Positions 1 through 11,312 of a DNA stretch of 64,000 nt are shown piece by piece. Within the stretch, counting starts at the first letter, position 1; each line of letters starts with the position of its first letter. The DNA is from Simplicillium sp. C3G150-2 (Eukaryota > Ascomycota > Sordariomycetes > Hypocreales > Cordycipitaceae). The notes under the pieces were generated by a model. That model did not search any database and was not told the origin of the DNA. It saw only the letters and a program-made list of their open reading frames with translations. The stretch is from positions 2,108,001 through 2,172,000 of the forward strand of contig JAJIYY010000006.1 of the NCBI GenBank assembly GCA_022702485.1. Direction: 5' to 3'. A program made the translations under genes and the position numbers.

Positions 1-791
1 AAGCAAACTGGCTGGGGTCAAGGGGAGTGGTGGGGTTGAGCTGGTCACCAGTGTCCTGGACAGTGACGTGGGTGTGACCAATGATGTTGCCCTGGGCGTT
101 GAGGTCCTGGGGGGCAGAGTAGTAGGTGGAGGTGGCGTTGGTGAAAGAACCAGCCTGGAAGTTGATCATCTGGACCTGGATATCGAAGGTCTGGTTGGGG
201 TCAAGGTTGGCACCGTTCTGGGGGTTGACAAAGACACTGGAGACCATGTTCTGGGCGGAGGGGATGTTACCCATGGCTGTGGATTGTTATTAATCGTCTT
301 ATGTTTATGAGTCGGGTATGAGTGAGTACGTACGGATACCGTTGCAAGAACCACCACGGGCCTGGAGACCGTTAGTAAGGGTCTTGCCCTCACAGAAGTT
401 GATGAAGTTCTGGTTATCACTGTGTGAAGTGTTAGTAGATGAGACGGGTTAGATGTCATGAGAGTACTCACGTAGCAGAAGCAGCCTGGCCATCCTTTCC
501 GGGGTTGTTTCCGTCAGACTGAGATCCCTGCTGGACAACGTTGGCGTTCAGAGTAAGGCCACCCTGGCCACCACCCTGCTGGCCGTTGCCACCCTGTTGA
601 CCATTGCCGCCGTTCTGACCGTTCTGTCCGTTTTGACCGTTCTGTCCATTGTCGCGGTTACCGCCACGGTTACCGCCACGGTTACGTTGACGGGCCTCGA
701 GGGTTCTGCCGAAAGGAGAGCGACGGATCTGAGCGGCTTCGGAGACGACAGCCAAGCCCACGAGGGCAGTCATAACAGCCTTGATTTGCAT
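1..791 (-). CDS. Secreted protein with Gly/Asn/Gln-rich repeats and a conserved C-terminal domain (partial, C-terminus beyond window)
   Basis: The function is unknown; I recognise a family of conserved fungal secreted proteins. The ATG at 791-789 starts a signal peptide (MQIKAVMTALVGLAVVSEA), followed by dibasic residues and a low-complexity stretch of NRGG, NGQ and QQGG units (about residues 35-85). I place introns at 471-420 (GTGAGT...CACAG) and 333-277 (GTACGT...CACAG); both close in frame. They join the repeat region to a conserved-looking domain containing NFINFCEGKTLTNGL, GGSCNGIPMG and GHTHVTVQD. The reading frame is open to base 1, so the last residues are missing. Upstream in-frame codons exist back to 854, but that start is not an ATG and would precede a clean signal peptide. 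The repeat part probably acts as an extracellular spacer; that is inference. Confidence 0.8.
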
Positions 792-1536
792 ATTGAAGAT
801 GTGAAAAGACTTTGGGATATCGTGTAAAAGAAGCAGAGAAAAGAAATCACCCAAGTACCAGACTGAAGGGTGAGATGCGGAATAAAAGAAAGTATAGTTT
901 TTGATTAAAACTTTGTTCCTGACACTCGATGTCGTTTAAAGGAATGAACAAGTTCGGATGAAGTGAACGACCAGCGAATAGAGAGGAAAGAAAAGAAAAG
1001 AAAAAGAGAACAAAAGGAAAGTGGACAAAGGCCGATAGATAAAAAGGAAGATGAGGAGAATGAAGAGAAGGGGAAACGGGAAAGGGGAGACGCCAAGTCG
1101 GGATTTATAAATGTGATTCAATGCCTTGAGAGTGAGTGGGTTGGCATGGGGCCAGGGACGAGACGGAAAAGACGGCTCGGCCTGGGGGTTCGATGGAACA
1201 GGGATGCTTTGTTCGGAAGCAGGTCTCAACTGATGCAGAGGCACAAATGGGAAACCAGATCCTAGAGCCTTGGCCCAGGTTGCGGCGCATCATGTTGGGT
1301 TTGGTTCTGGTGGGCTGGCAACACGGGTCTCAAACCGGGATAGACGTAACCTGCAACGGCCGAGCTGGGGAGCTTGCTATTGACACAGTAAGTGATAGGA
1401 AGAGAAGGGAACAAGAAGTTCCGGCCTAGCAAAAGATGGAACATGACGATGAGACAAATGGCAGGTCAACCAGGAGCGGCCACCGTTATGCGTGGCTGCC
1501 AAGTGGGTGGTGCCATTGCCGGGGTGGTGTGGAGGG

Positions 1537-1570
<34 letters not shown>

Positions 1571-2720
1571 AGACCAGGAGATGGATCGAGAGCCCTGGCC
1601 AATGACGGTGGCCAAGGTACGAAAAGAGGTTCGTCGTGTGGTGCGGTGAGGGATCGAGTTAATCGCGAGTGATTGCGGCGCATAGTGCCTTGTGGGGATG
1701 GAGGAGACAGACGATGCGGCTGTTGGTGTCGCAGCTTTGGGGGACTCTACTGTAACGCCAACCTGAGGCGCCACTGTAATTCAGGCCCCCAAGCGCTGTA
1801 ATTGGCTGCCCTCCCACTGGCACCGCACGGTGAAACGCCTCCATTTGGCGCATCCTCTGGCGTCTCGCGTTTCGACTGCGACTCATCTGAAGCAAATTCC
1901 CTTTTTTTTTTCCACTTCCCACCAAAAGTTCCCCATCCTCCAGCCAGAAAGTGATTCCAAGATACGATGACCTCTTTTCCTTGGCATGAATTTGCTTTCT
2001 TGTCCATGGTTTGATCGCCTCCATCACACCACGGAAATTACAGTCGCACTCCTTGTGGTAAAATCCGTCTCAAGTCTTGGCCAAGTATTCCCGTCCATAC
2101 AGCCATCATAAATCAACTTTTTCATTAGGGATCTATTCCGTTTCTTCACACTCATCAAATCTCTGGAATCATACCCTGCCCCAATTAATCTCGTCCCAGT
2201 GTCCAACTTCTCGTCCGTGTTTCGTTCGGCCGACCAAACCACTCCGTAGTTGATTACATGCAGCACCACCCCAGCCCATCAGGGCTAGCCTATTTGTCCC
2301 TGCCAAGATGATTCCAGTTGCCGTTATTACTGCAGCTACCTGAGTCTCACTCAACTCCTACAGGGCCTCGGATAACCTGCCCGAAGCCCGTTGCAGCCTT
2401 TACAGTTCTGACGGCTTGCACGTTGCAGATGTGCTACTTGTAGCGGGCTCGTTCTTTATGCGACTGTCCCGTCAAAGAGGGTTTTTCCATAGGTACCATC
2501 TCAGGTACTATCGTCTGTCGATAATAGGTTTCAATATTCAGGGAGATCGGATGATCACCAAATTGCGTAACTCTCCCTGGTCCTCATGGTTCGATCGTCC
2601 CAGCCTCAAAGAACAAAACGCATCATGATTCCAAAGCAGTCACATCGGATGGACTATTCCCGCGTGTGTGTGCCACAGTTGCAACACTTAACTGTGGTTC
2701 TATCTAACCCTGATTTGGTC
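792..2720. other. Intergenic, about 1.9 kb
   Basis: I see no convincing gene. The part next to the secreted protein (850-1100) is purine-rich on the plus strand, as expected for a CT-rich fungal promoter read on the minus strand. A hexanucleotide microsatellite lies at 1541-1570. The remaining open frames are short, overlap each other on both strands and carry no domain. Confidence 0.6.
1541..1570. repeat. (GCACAG)5 microsatellite
   Basis: Five perfect copies of GCACAG follow a partial ACAG unit. The repeat lies in an intergenic region and is not part of a supported gene. Confidence 0.9.
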
Positions 2721-3867
2721 TTACAATTCATCCATCATGTCAGGAAAGTCATCGAGGACCGGAACGGGCCACTTGCTCTGCTCACTGGCAAACTTATCCG
2801 CGATGTGATCCAGCCAGACTGCCATTCTATAACCAGCGCGAGCCACTTGTCTCTCAATCACCGGAGCAGCCTTTTCATAATACTCTCCCCCCAATTCCTT
2901 ACCGACGATAGCTTCGGGACCCTCTGGGAAAACTAAACAACCACACCACCCCATGTTAGTACTGTTTGTGTCGTGTAATGCGCGCTGCGGATCCGGATCG
3001 TCAACACTGACCATGTGTGCACACTAGGGCATTTGTTTCCTGCGACCAAGACATGGCTGTGCCATTAGCGTCGCCAAAGTCCAAACCCTTGAGCCATGCG
3101 TCCTTTTCGCCTGCAAACTTGCCCTTTTCGATCTCGTCCACAAGCTGCGCCGCCCACCGCTTGGCAAGCGGATAAGGCTTTCCATGCAGTCCCCCAAGCG
3201 ACTTTTCCGCAATCGAGCTGTCCCAGACGTGGTGCAGGTTAAAGTCCTTGCCGTCCCACAGGACGTGAATACCATTGCCGCCGCGGGCTACGTCCTCGTT
3301 GTGAAGCGGCTGGTGTAAGTCCCCCACAAAGTGGACGACAAACTTGGCGGCTTGGCTTCTTCTCCAGGCGGGCAGCTTGGGGTCGAATGCCTGGTCGGTG
3401 TAGTTGGCGAGGGCGGAGATGACGCATCCGTCGGCTTTGCAGTCACGGGCGTAGTTGACGTTGCACGAGTGAGGTGGTGCGTCGTGGGCGTCGATGAAGT
3501 GGAAGTTCTTGGAGAAGCGGCCCCATTTGGTGTAACGGATGGAGTCGGCCCAGCTGGCTATCTTGGCGAGGTAGTCGTCTTCAGTGGACTTGAGGATTTC
3601 CTGGAGGTAGGCCTCTGTAGAGTTGGAGACGTAGTGACTTGCCAGGTAGGCGGTGGTGATGTGGCCCAGGCCTATATCATGTTAGCTGTTTTGTCACTGT
3701 GGTGAAAGTGGTGATGTCCATGAGTGAGTGGGTGAGCGAGCGCATCCATAATTAATTGAGTAAAGGAGTGAGTGAGAGTATTGGTGGCGCATACTTCCCC
3801 ATGCCGCCACTTGAGGCAGCGATACCAGGCCGAGGCCAAGAGGCAGGAGTTGAGTCGACAGCTTCAT
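2721..3867 (-). CDS. Secreted S1/P1-type zinc-dependent nuclease
   Basis: It cleaves single-stranded DNA or RNA outside the cell using a tri-zinc site. Three exons (3867-3795, 3671-3012, 2932-2721) give 314 residues, close to the family's usual size. The signal peptide MKLSTQLLPLGLGLVSLPQVAA is followed by a mature protein starting W-G-S-L-G-H, where the N-terminal Trp and this His are zinc ligands in S1/P1 enzymes. Further ligand motifs are visible: SWADSIRY, FHFIDAHD, VVHFVGDLHQPLH and NLHHVWD. The first intron (3794-3672) interrupts codon 25, directly after the Trp-Gly; the second (3011-2933) precedes the FPEGPEAI segment. All introns close in frame. The likely role is nucleic-acid scavenging or degradation of extracellular DNA; the second part is inference. 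Confidence 0.93.
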
Positions 3868-4903
3868 GTTTCACGATGTGCTATGACTATATTGGTGGCA
3901 CCGAATATGGTGTCAGACTGCGATGCAAGAATATCCAAAATTGTAGTGATTGATGCAATGTGTAAAGAAGAAATCGAAATTGAGTAGAAGAAATATTATT
4001 ATAGATGAAAATCGATGATGAGTGTTTACTTGTTGATCGCGCTATGAGTCGCGTCCAAGGATCATGGCCGCTTCCAAGTCGGCCTGTGAGCCAGTGGTGG
4101 CAGCCTGCAGCGCCCAGTGTTGCTACAGGAATGGGGAGGCTGACGGCGAATCAACTGTGCGGGCGTTGATCCACGTGCAGGCGCAGCGACAGCAGAGACA
4201 GGGCAGCTGATGGTGGCAGCTGATGTGCGGCGTATAAAAATAGGGAGAGCCGTTAAAAATAAACGGCAAAAATTAGGCTACTCAATAATTAATTGTGAGT
4301 CAGTTTTAAAGGAGTAAAAATTAATTAGGCACCGTTTGGAATTTATAGAGCCAATCCTATTCGCTTCACTCTACCTCTAGCTATTACTAGCACAGTCACT
4401 GTACCTACAGTAGGTAGTGTCTGCCCCCACAGTCCAGCAGGCTGCACACGGCAGGCCCCCCACCCTCTGCACCCTTCGCCTGCACCTGTATCTTGCCTCC
4501 AATCTTGCTTGCTGGTGTATCTGCTGTATCTGTATCGCTGTATCTACCCCGCCACAGCGTCGCTCTGCAGTATTATCTGCAAGCCTCTGCACCTCAAAAA
4601 TTCTAAATCCAGCGACCCCGAAGCCGGAACCGCCCAGTCACGGCCTCCCCACCAATCACAGCCCGCGCTGACCATGATTCCTGCCCACGATAAACCCCGA
4701 CAACTGATAACAATTCCTTCATCTGACTCTTTGCATCGACACTTGACCTCGTGAGCACCGCACCGCCCACCTCTACTCCTTTCCAGCACTTCCTCTCTTC
4801 TCCTACGCTGTTCCCCTAAAACTTTATAATTTATTTCTTTTTTATTTGTCTCAAAAGAATCTTTTCCCGCTCTCATCTCACTGCTACCAACGTCGACTTC
4901 ACC
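3868..4903. other. Divergent promoter region between the nuclease and PQ-loop genes
   Basis: About 1 kb without a supportable gene. A TATA-like GTATAAAAATA lies near 4231-4241. A CT-rich tract precedes the PQ-loop start (4760-4900), typical of fungal 5' leaders. Short open frames at 4377-4750 on both strands look like chance. Confidence 0.55.
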
Positions 4904-5982
4904 ATGCTCGTATCCGCAGCCGTGACCGCCATGGCCGGCGAGTCTGTCGGTGTGCTGCAGGCAATCTCTGGCATTTTCGGCAGCATCAGCATGGTCGCGT
5001 GGATTTTTGTCATTGTATGAAATCCCCCAAAAGTTGCAGTAAACTTTTCAAACTAACAAATTCGGTAGCTTCCGCAATTGTACGTCAACTACCGAGCCAA
5101 GAGCGCCGAAGGCCTCAGCATGACATTCCTCTTCGTCTGGATGCTTGGAGACGTCACCAACCTAATCGGTACATCCCACTCGACTCTCATTCTTTTTTTT
5201 TTTATAACTTGTGCTAATTGCGACAGGCGCCATCCTCACCCACCTCGCTCCCACCGCCATCGCCCTCGCCGTCTACTTCTGCTTCGCCGATCTCGCCCTC
5301 ATTTCCCAATGTCTCTACTACAACGCCATCAATGCCCGAAAAGAAGCCCAGCGAGCGCAAGAAGCCGGACCCAGCGAAGATTCACCTCTTCTCGCCCGTC
5401 GACGAAGCGAGGCTTCGTCTCATGCCGACTCGGACGCCCACCACAAGACTGCCGACGACGAGATTAATCCCAGCTCGAAGCCTTGGGTTAGCAATACACT
5501 GGCTCTGTTGGCGGTTCACATCATTGGCTTTGCGGGCTGGTGGGTGTCCTACAAGGCTGGTGCTTTCAAGTCGCCTGGTGCCGATGCTCACAGCGCTACC
5601 GAGACGCGAACTACTGCTGAGTTGATTGGTCTTGGATTGGGCTACATTAGCGCCGTGTTCTATTTGTGGTAAGTTCATGGACGGCTGAAAGTTTAAGTTG
5701 TAACGTGGATGCTAATGAGTTAGTGCGCGAATCCCCCAGATTATCAAGAACTACCGCGAAAAGTCGTGCGAGGGTCTGTCGCTCCTCTTCTTCCTGCTGT
5801 CGCTGGTAGGAAACGGCACATATGGCATCAGTCTGGTCACCTTTTCACAAGATAAGAAGTACTTGCTCAACACCATTCCTTGGTTGTTGGGATCTGTCGG
5901 CACCATGGTTGAGGATGTGACGATTTTTGTTCAGTTTCAATTGTACGCCAACAACGCACGACACCACGTTAGCCCGGCCTAG
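4904..5982 (+). CDS. PQ-loop vacuolar membrane transporter (Ypq/PQLC2 type)
   Basis: Members export cationic amino acids from the vacuole or lysosome. Exons 4904-5014, 5069-5168, 5227-5668 and 5724-5982 join in frame to 303 residues. Two PQ-loop repeats are clear: LPQLYVNYRAKSAEGLSM early and ARIPQIIKNYREKSCEGLSL late, each followed by hydrophobic helices; seven membrane passes are expected. A hydrophilic cytosolic loop (about residues 105-150) contains EDSPLLARRR, an acidic dileucine-like sorting signal consistent with vacuolar delivery. The C-terminus after the last helix is short (QLYANNARHH). The start ATG follows CTTCACC and lies at the end of a CT-rich leader. The exact substrate cannot be told from sequence; lysine/arginine is the family expectation. 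Confidence 0.93.
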
Positions 5983-6609
5983 GTCAGACTGGCTAGTGGG
6001 ACACAGACCGGTTCGATTGGATATTAGGAGTCTTGGATTTCGATTTGGGGATTGTACATGGAATTGGATGATTTGTTGCGAGAGTTGAGTGCTTGCATTG
6101 CATTGGTTGCATTAGTGGCGTTTTGTTTTGGATAGAGGAGATGTACCTAGAAGGGTATTTGGGTATTCATGATAACAAGAGACTTATAAGATTACACGCT
6201 GGTTCTTTGTGCTTTGAACTTGAGTGTGATTGAAGTGCACGTGTGTGATTGATATGTTGTCGTTGATGGATGCGACTTGATGCTGCTCTTGCGAGAAAAT
6301 TGTAAGTGATGTCTGGAATAGTTGAAGGTAAACTGAGGAGGGGGGGGGGGGGGGGGGGGGGGGGCGCAGCATCCACGGCATTATATATAGATATATATGT
6401 GTGTGTGTGTGCGTGTGTGGCAACAGGTTCAAGTCGAGCTGCCTCATGTCACTCGTTCGTCATGATGCATGAAGCTGAGCAGATTGCGGGGAGTGCAGTC
6501 CATTCAATGCAATTGAGACTTTGAATAGTATCGGTACTGTTTATTATATCATACTACTCTATACTCTACTATAAAAATATTGATAAATGCATAATTTCTG
6601 CTCAACCAG
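5983..6609. other. Intergenic region downstream of the PQ-loop gene
   Basis: It holds the 3' end of the PQ-loop gene, a 25-base poly-G tract (6340-6364) and a short TATATA/TGTGTG stretch (6380-6418). No gene is seen. Confidence 0.6.
6340..6364. repeat. Poly-G tract of 25
   Basis: An uninterrupted G run on the plus strand in the intergenic region. Its length is likely to be polymorphic and may be uncertain in the assembly. Confidence 0.85.
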
Positions 6610-6895
6610 TCAGAGTTCGAATTTGCCGTCCTTGTTATTCCAGTCCTTCCAACTGTTCGGTCCTCGCCGCTGCCAAAGTCTTCTTGCTGGGAAAGCTTGC
6701 ATGATCGAGAAAATAGTTCATGGTTCTAATTTATGATATTGAAAGTCCTCGGGCACTGAGGGTTCATTGTTTGTATGGTTGTGGTGTATGTGCTGCTGTT
6801 GGTGTAGAGTGAGAAGCTACCGGACGAGGCGCAACCGCAGCGCCGGAGCCTTTGTCAGGCTTGTCTTTGAAGAGAAGTCCAAGCGCAAGACACAT
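6610..6895 (-). CDS. Candidate tiny gene, about 44 residues, one intron (doubtful)
   Basis: I do not recognise a family. The ATG at 6895-6893 follows a CT-rich leader and opens MCLALGLLFKDKPDKG, then an Ala/Pro-rich stretch that stops after about 43 codons if unspliced. Downstream, another frame reads NSWKDWNNKDGKFEL and stops at 6610, a Trp-rich tail that looks coding. A GTAGCT donor after PRP and a TTTGGCAG acceptor before RRGPNSW would join both in phase. The donor is not canonical, so the exon boundaries are uncertain. Alternatives are the unspliced 43-residue form or no gene. A TATATATATA run at 7010-7021 could serve as its promoter. Confidence 0.28.
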
Positions 6896-7477
6896 ATTTG
6901 GGGAGAAGAAACAGATTGATTGATTAAAAATCAAAAAGAAATATAGAGGGTGATTGAGACGAGGTTGCTGATTCAATCAACGGAAAGGAAAGATGCTAAC
7001 TGAGGCGATATATATATATATCCCAGAGTTGCACTGATTTTCCCATCTCGGGCGGGCTCCAATTTCTGCGTTAATTACGGCTACAGGTACAAAACTCTTG
7101 GTATATCTTGAGCTAATCAGCAGAGTTTTTGGGCACAATATTTCGGTCAGGGCTGTACTTCAGATCAGGTTCTCTTCAGTTCGTAATCCCTTCTCTTCGG
7201 GCGCGATGATGCGGCTCAACTAGCGTCTTGGCAGACGTTTTATCTAAAAATGGCAATTGTTCTGTCCTTCAGTAAGCTTCCATGTCCCGCTCTGACGTCT
7301 TTTTTCGCCGTATACCACATTAATGTTTTCTGGGACATACCCACAAAGCTTACGACCTCGGAGATGATCCACGGTCATGGCTAAATAGCAGTCAGCAATG
7401 CCATTCCAGTGGAAATCCAATGCTCCGATTCCTGATCTTGCCAAGTCTTTGTTCCCCTGGCGCGCGACTTGTCCGAA
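6896..7477. other. Intergenic region upstream of the Zn2Cys6 regulator
   Basis: Contains a TATATATATATA run (7009-7021). The minus-strand open frame across 7244-7777 overlaps the regulator's first exon antisense and is rejected as a shadow. Confidence 0.5.
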
Positions 7478-8190
7478 ATGGCCGATACCTGCCCAAGGCA
7501 CCGCCACTGCTGGGAGTGCATGCGCCGGACTCTGGTGTGCGACTTCACAAGACCCCAATGTAATCGCTGCCGTGCGTCGGGGGTGCCCTGTCCGGGATAT
7601 GGCGAGACGAAGCCCGCCGTGGTGAGGTGGCTTGAGCCGGGACAGGTGAAGTCGCGCAGGCGGAGAGCCGATCGGGCGTCTGGTAACGGCAAGGCAATGA
7701 AAATGAAAATGAAAATGGACAAATCTACCATTATGGACGATGGTTGTGGTATCTCGACTGGTAATGGGACCTCCCACTCAGACAAGGTGGCTGTTCCGCC
7801 GCTTTCAAAAGAGTTGAAGTCGCCTTTTCACGCCATGATGGAGGCAGTCGAGTACTGTAAGTGAAGTTGTCCTTTTTTCTCTTTTTCTGCTGTGTTGTAG
7901 TACTTTGTTGTGCAAAGGCTGACAAACAAAAGACAATGTTTGCATATATCCTAGCCTCCTGCATGCCCGCCAGATTGGTTCCGCCAGCTTCGTCTACAGC
8001 ATCACACCAGACCTGTTCCAGAAGGGCGTAGCTCGTCCTGACTATCTGCGTCTTGGAATAGTCTGCACCGCTATAAGCCATAGGATAAATCGATCGAGAA
8101 AAGTCTTGCAGAAGAGTGAGCAGCAGTCTCTTGAGAAAAGATACCTGCATTACCGCGGTGCAATCATCAGATCTTTGATCATCAGTCTAG

Positions 8191-8221
<31 letters not shown>

Positions 8222-9293
8222 CCTAAGCCTTGCTGGAATCATGACGCTTCTTTTAGCAGATGTAAGTAGCTTCAACTATCATTTTTTATGTCGCTTGTTT
8301 GCTTCATATTTACATGGTCGAGTCAAACTTGGTAATTACTAATTCTTGGTAGGCGCAACATGGCATCTGGAGCTATCGCCGGTGGCATCTTGATGGCTTG
8401 CGAAAGTTGATACTGCAACGGGGAGGCGTCCAGCAACTCGATGATTCAGATGAAATGAAAACTTTCTTGTTATCATATGCATTGTAAGTTACAATCATCT
8501 TGGTCAACAATCTTCTAGTGGAGATTTGTGGTGCAATATGGAAAACTGACCTTGGCGCGCTCGTTCAAGTATTATCGTCATCGGAGACAGCACAGTGCCA
8601 GCTTCGGATATTTACATGGACGCAGACGTCTCAAGCGAGATAGAATACATTGTAAACAAGTACGGAGACGGAGACTTTGCATTCAGTGCATTCCCAAAAG
8701 TTCTGTTCATCGAGCTCATCAAGATCAACCAACTTCGTTTTGACAGCCACCAGTCACTCCCGAATTCCGAATCCCTCATCCTATCCCTTGAATCATACGC
8801 GATTCTGCAACGTGTCTTGTCCTTCTCGCCAATTTCTCGGGCAAGCTCAAAGCCACCGAGGCTAACATACGATTGGCTCCGAATGGGCAGCATCTACCAA
8901 GCCGCCGTCATAATGTATTGCGCTCACTCGCTTCGCGAGCCACTCTCACTTTTGCCCGACTCTCTCTCGTCTCTTGTGTCAACTCATTGCACAACATACC
9001 ATGAGCTCTTGCATGAGCTATTGGGGGAAGCGGTGCAAGTTCCAAGATTCAAGACATTTCTATTCTGGCCGCTTGTAGTTTTTGGGGCAGTGGCTCGGGA
9101 TACTGCAGCACGTTCACTTGTTGAAAGCTCTTTGAATGATATGAGCAGCTTTATGGGTACGTCCGTTCCCCTGGTCGCGAAACGGGCGCTCAACAGACAT
9201 TGGTCTTCTGCCACACCGGGATGGGAAGACTGCTTCGACCAACCATATGGATTCGTGACGAGCTTAACATTAGATAAGAAGAGCCTCGATTGA
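7478..9293 (+). CDS. Zn2Cys6 transcription factor with fungal-specific middle domain
   Basis: A nuclear DNA-binding regulator; its targets are unknown. Exons 7478-7856, 7933-8261, 8353-8483 and 8570-9293 total 1563 nt, exactly 520 codons plus stop. The zinc cluster sits at the very N-terminus (CWEC, VCDF, CNRC, PCPGYGE; residues 13-45). After a basic linker with a KMKMKMK run comes a fungal-specific transcription factor domain of the PF11951 kind, with YPSLLHARQIG, HRINRSRK, WSYRRWHLDG and FPKVLFIELIKINQLRF. A nine-Gln run (CAG repeat, 8193-8220) lies in the middle domain. I use the ATG at 7478 because the open frame upstream has only a TTG. The last intron ends at CAAG just before ATTATCGTCATC; this choice removes in-frame stops but has a weak acceptor. 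It lies tail-to-tail with the FAD oxidoreductase, 38 bp apart. Confidence 0.88.
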
Positions 9294-9331
9294 TATGAAG
9301 AAATGAAATATAGAAGACTAGCACTACTGCT

Positions 9332-11312
9332 CTACTTGGTCTCACACAATGGTCCATAAAGCGTTCCTCCTACGACTTCATCCCATCCTTCGTTTCCGAC
9401 ACAGCGCCAACACCAAAACACATCATCAGGATCATACTTTGCCTTAATCTCCGCAAGCTTCTCATAGTTCCCAGGTCCCCACCAATCATGTCTCCAGTCA
9501 GGGTCGTAGGCGTCTGCTTCGTTGCCGTACGTACCCATGTGCGGCGCGAATTCCTTCATAGCCTTGAGCTTTTTGAACGTAAGATCCTTCTTGACCTGAA
9601 GAATCTCCTCTGCTCCCGCATTGTCGGGCCAAAAGTCAATCTGCTGCATGAGAAGGTATGTCTTTCGCCATGCTGGGTTAACCAAAGCATGTGGCTGTGG
9701 GTTTTGAACTCGGCCACCCGCAATGAGGTTGAATAAAGTAGCGCCGTCAGTCGTGGTCTCGTGTCCCTGACCTGACATGAGTGTCTTGAGAAGACTAAGC
9801 ATATTCTGTGTCTGGCAAGACAGAGACTCCTTGTCGAAAAATCGGGATGCCATCATGGGCCTATTGTTTCCATCCGAGGTATGATTGTACGAGTTGTACC
9901 AGGTGAAGAAGGAGTCAAACAGTTTGAACTCTGACTTGATAAGGAGCGATGTGCCATTGTAGGGAAGCAATTTGTGAACAATTTCTTGGTTCATGACACG
10001 CTTGGCTTCCTCAATGGTAGCAGAGGAGTTGCTGTTGAGCAATTTGACCAATGGATGCGTGTAGACCAGAGAGTTGCCCACATGTGTGACAATCGCAGTG
10101 CCAGAGAAGCCTTGCTCGACAAGAGCTGGATAGCTAGCCACAATACCGGCTGTGGCATTGAGAAGATCTTCGTTCTTACCGGGCCCCATCGTGGCAATGG
10201 TCAGTTCGTGACCCAAACTTGGTCGGTCGGGATGTGCCTTGACAGTGGCTGATGTGACGACACCGTAGGTCCCGCCGCCACCTCCGCGCAGCGCAGCGAA
10301 CAGGTCCGAGTATTGGCACTCATTCGCAGTGACTATCTCTCCAGAGGCAAGGACGACTTCATATTCCAGGACTTGGTCTGCTGCCAATCCAAATTCGTGG
10401 CTAGCTGGGCCGTGGCCGCCGCCTTGAAGGTAGCCTCCGATGCTTCCAACAGTCTGTTTAACCGATCAGCTGGGGGGTTCTTTTTTTTTGGCTTACAAGA
10501 TGTTTCAAGTGTGATGTGTAGTTAATTGACTTACCCGGTCGTCACCACCCACGACGATAGTACCATGTTGGTACGCAAATTTGTAAACGTCATCCCATAC
10601 ATACCCGCCGCCGATCCTGATGGCGTGTCCAGTGTAGTTGGACCTACAGGCTGTGTCTGACGGGATATATTTCTGCTGGAAATGGAGGCCATCCTTGATA
10701 TATTTGATCCAGATTGACAAGCTGCCATAGCCAAGAGATCTGCAACGAACACGATTAGCTCTTCTAATGCTACAATGCCTGGGGAGGTCAAAGCTCAAAC
10801 CTTTGTGAAATGTCATGGCCGGTATTTTTGATTACCAGTCGCACATTGTTATCCCGAGCAAATCTGATGCCTGCAGCGACATGGCTGGCTGCGGTTGCAT
10901 TGATCGTGTACACGGGCAGGTTTCCCAAGTCACACTGCGGATAATGCGAATCGCCGAGCGTAGCATTGATGGCAGCACACCTCTCAATGGTTGGATAGGA
11001 GTAACCCGTAGGAAACTCGGCCAACCACGAGTTTGTGTTCCAGTTGTCACTTATCTCTTGGCAGCGGACGTGGTCATAGCCATCGCCGGGATAGCACGGT
11101 TTGGCAATAGGCTGGTTGTGGATGAGCTTGCCGTCGACTGTGTCGTTTAGTAGGTTCCATGACCATGTTGATGGCCAACAGTCGTCGCTTGGGGCCTAAA
11201 TGTTGCTTAAGTCAGAGGTAGAAGACTCATTAAAGACATCAAAACTTACGCATTTGCATTTTGCCGTGGCAAGGTGCAGGTAAGAAAGAAGTAGAATTGC
11301 AGAGTGCAGCAT
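9332..11312 (-). CDS. Secreted FAD-linked oxidoreductase, berberine-bridge-like (VAO family)
   Basis: It oxidises a small substrate with covalently bound FAD and O2, probably outside the cell or in the secretory path. Exons 11312-11250, 11195-10801, 10739-10535 and 10453-9332 join in frame to 594 residues. The signal peptide MLHSAILLLSYLHLATA precedes a cysteine-containing N-terminal segment. The FAD-binding domain shows VIKNTGHD, whose His is the expected histidyl-FAD site, then IRIGGGYVWDDVY, TVGSIGGYLQGGGHGPAS and LFAALRGGGGGTYGVVTSATV. The C-terminal BBE-type tail is YDPDDVFWCWRCVGNEGW. In bicovalent relatives a Cys precedes the TVG motif (xxCPTVG); here the residues are DDRTVG, so the cysteinyl link appears absent. 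The substrate is unknown. Neighbours are a Zn2Cys6 gene and an unknown protein, perhaps a small accessory locus. Confidence 0.92.

Noticed and set aside
7244..7785. Minus-strand open frames of 134-177 codons antisense to the first Zn2Cys6 regulator
   Set aside because: They overlap the zinc-cluster exon on the opposite strand and show no domain; shadows of the real gene.
8484..8569. Apparent frameshift between exons 3 and 4 of the first Zn2Cys6 gene
   Set aside because: Using the CAAG acceptor at 8566-8569 gives an in-frame join and a family-like IVIGDSTVP segment, and the whole gene closes at 521 codons, so no mutation is needed.
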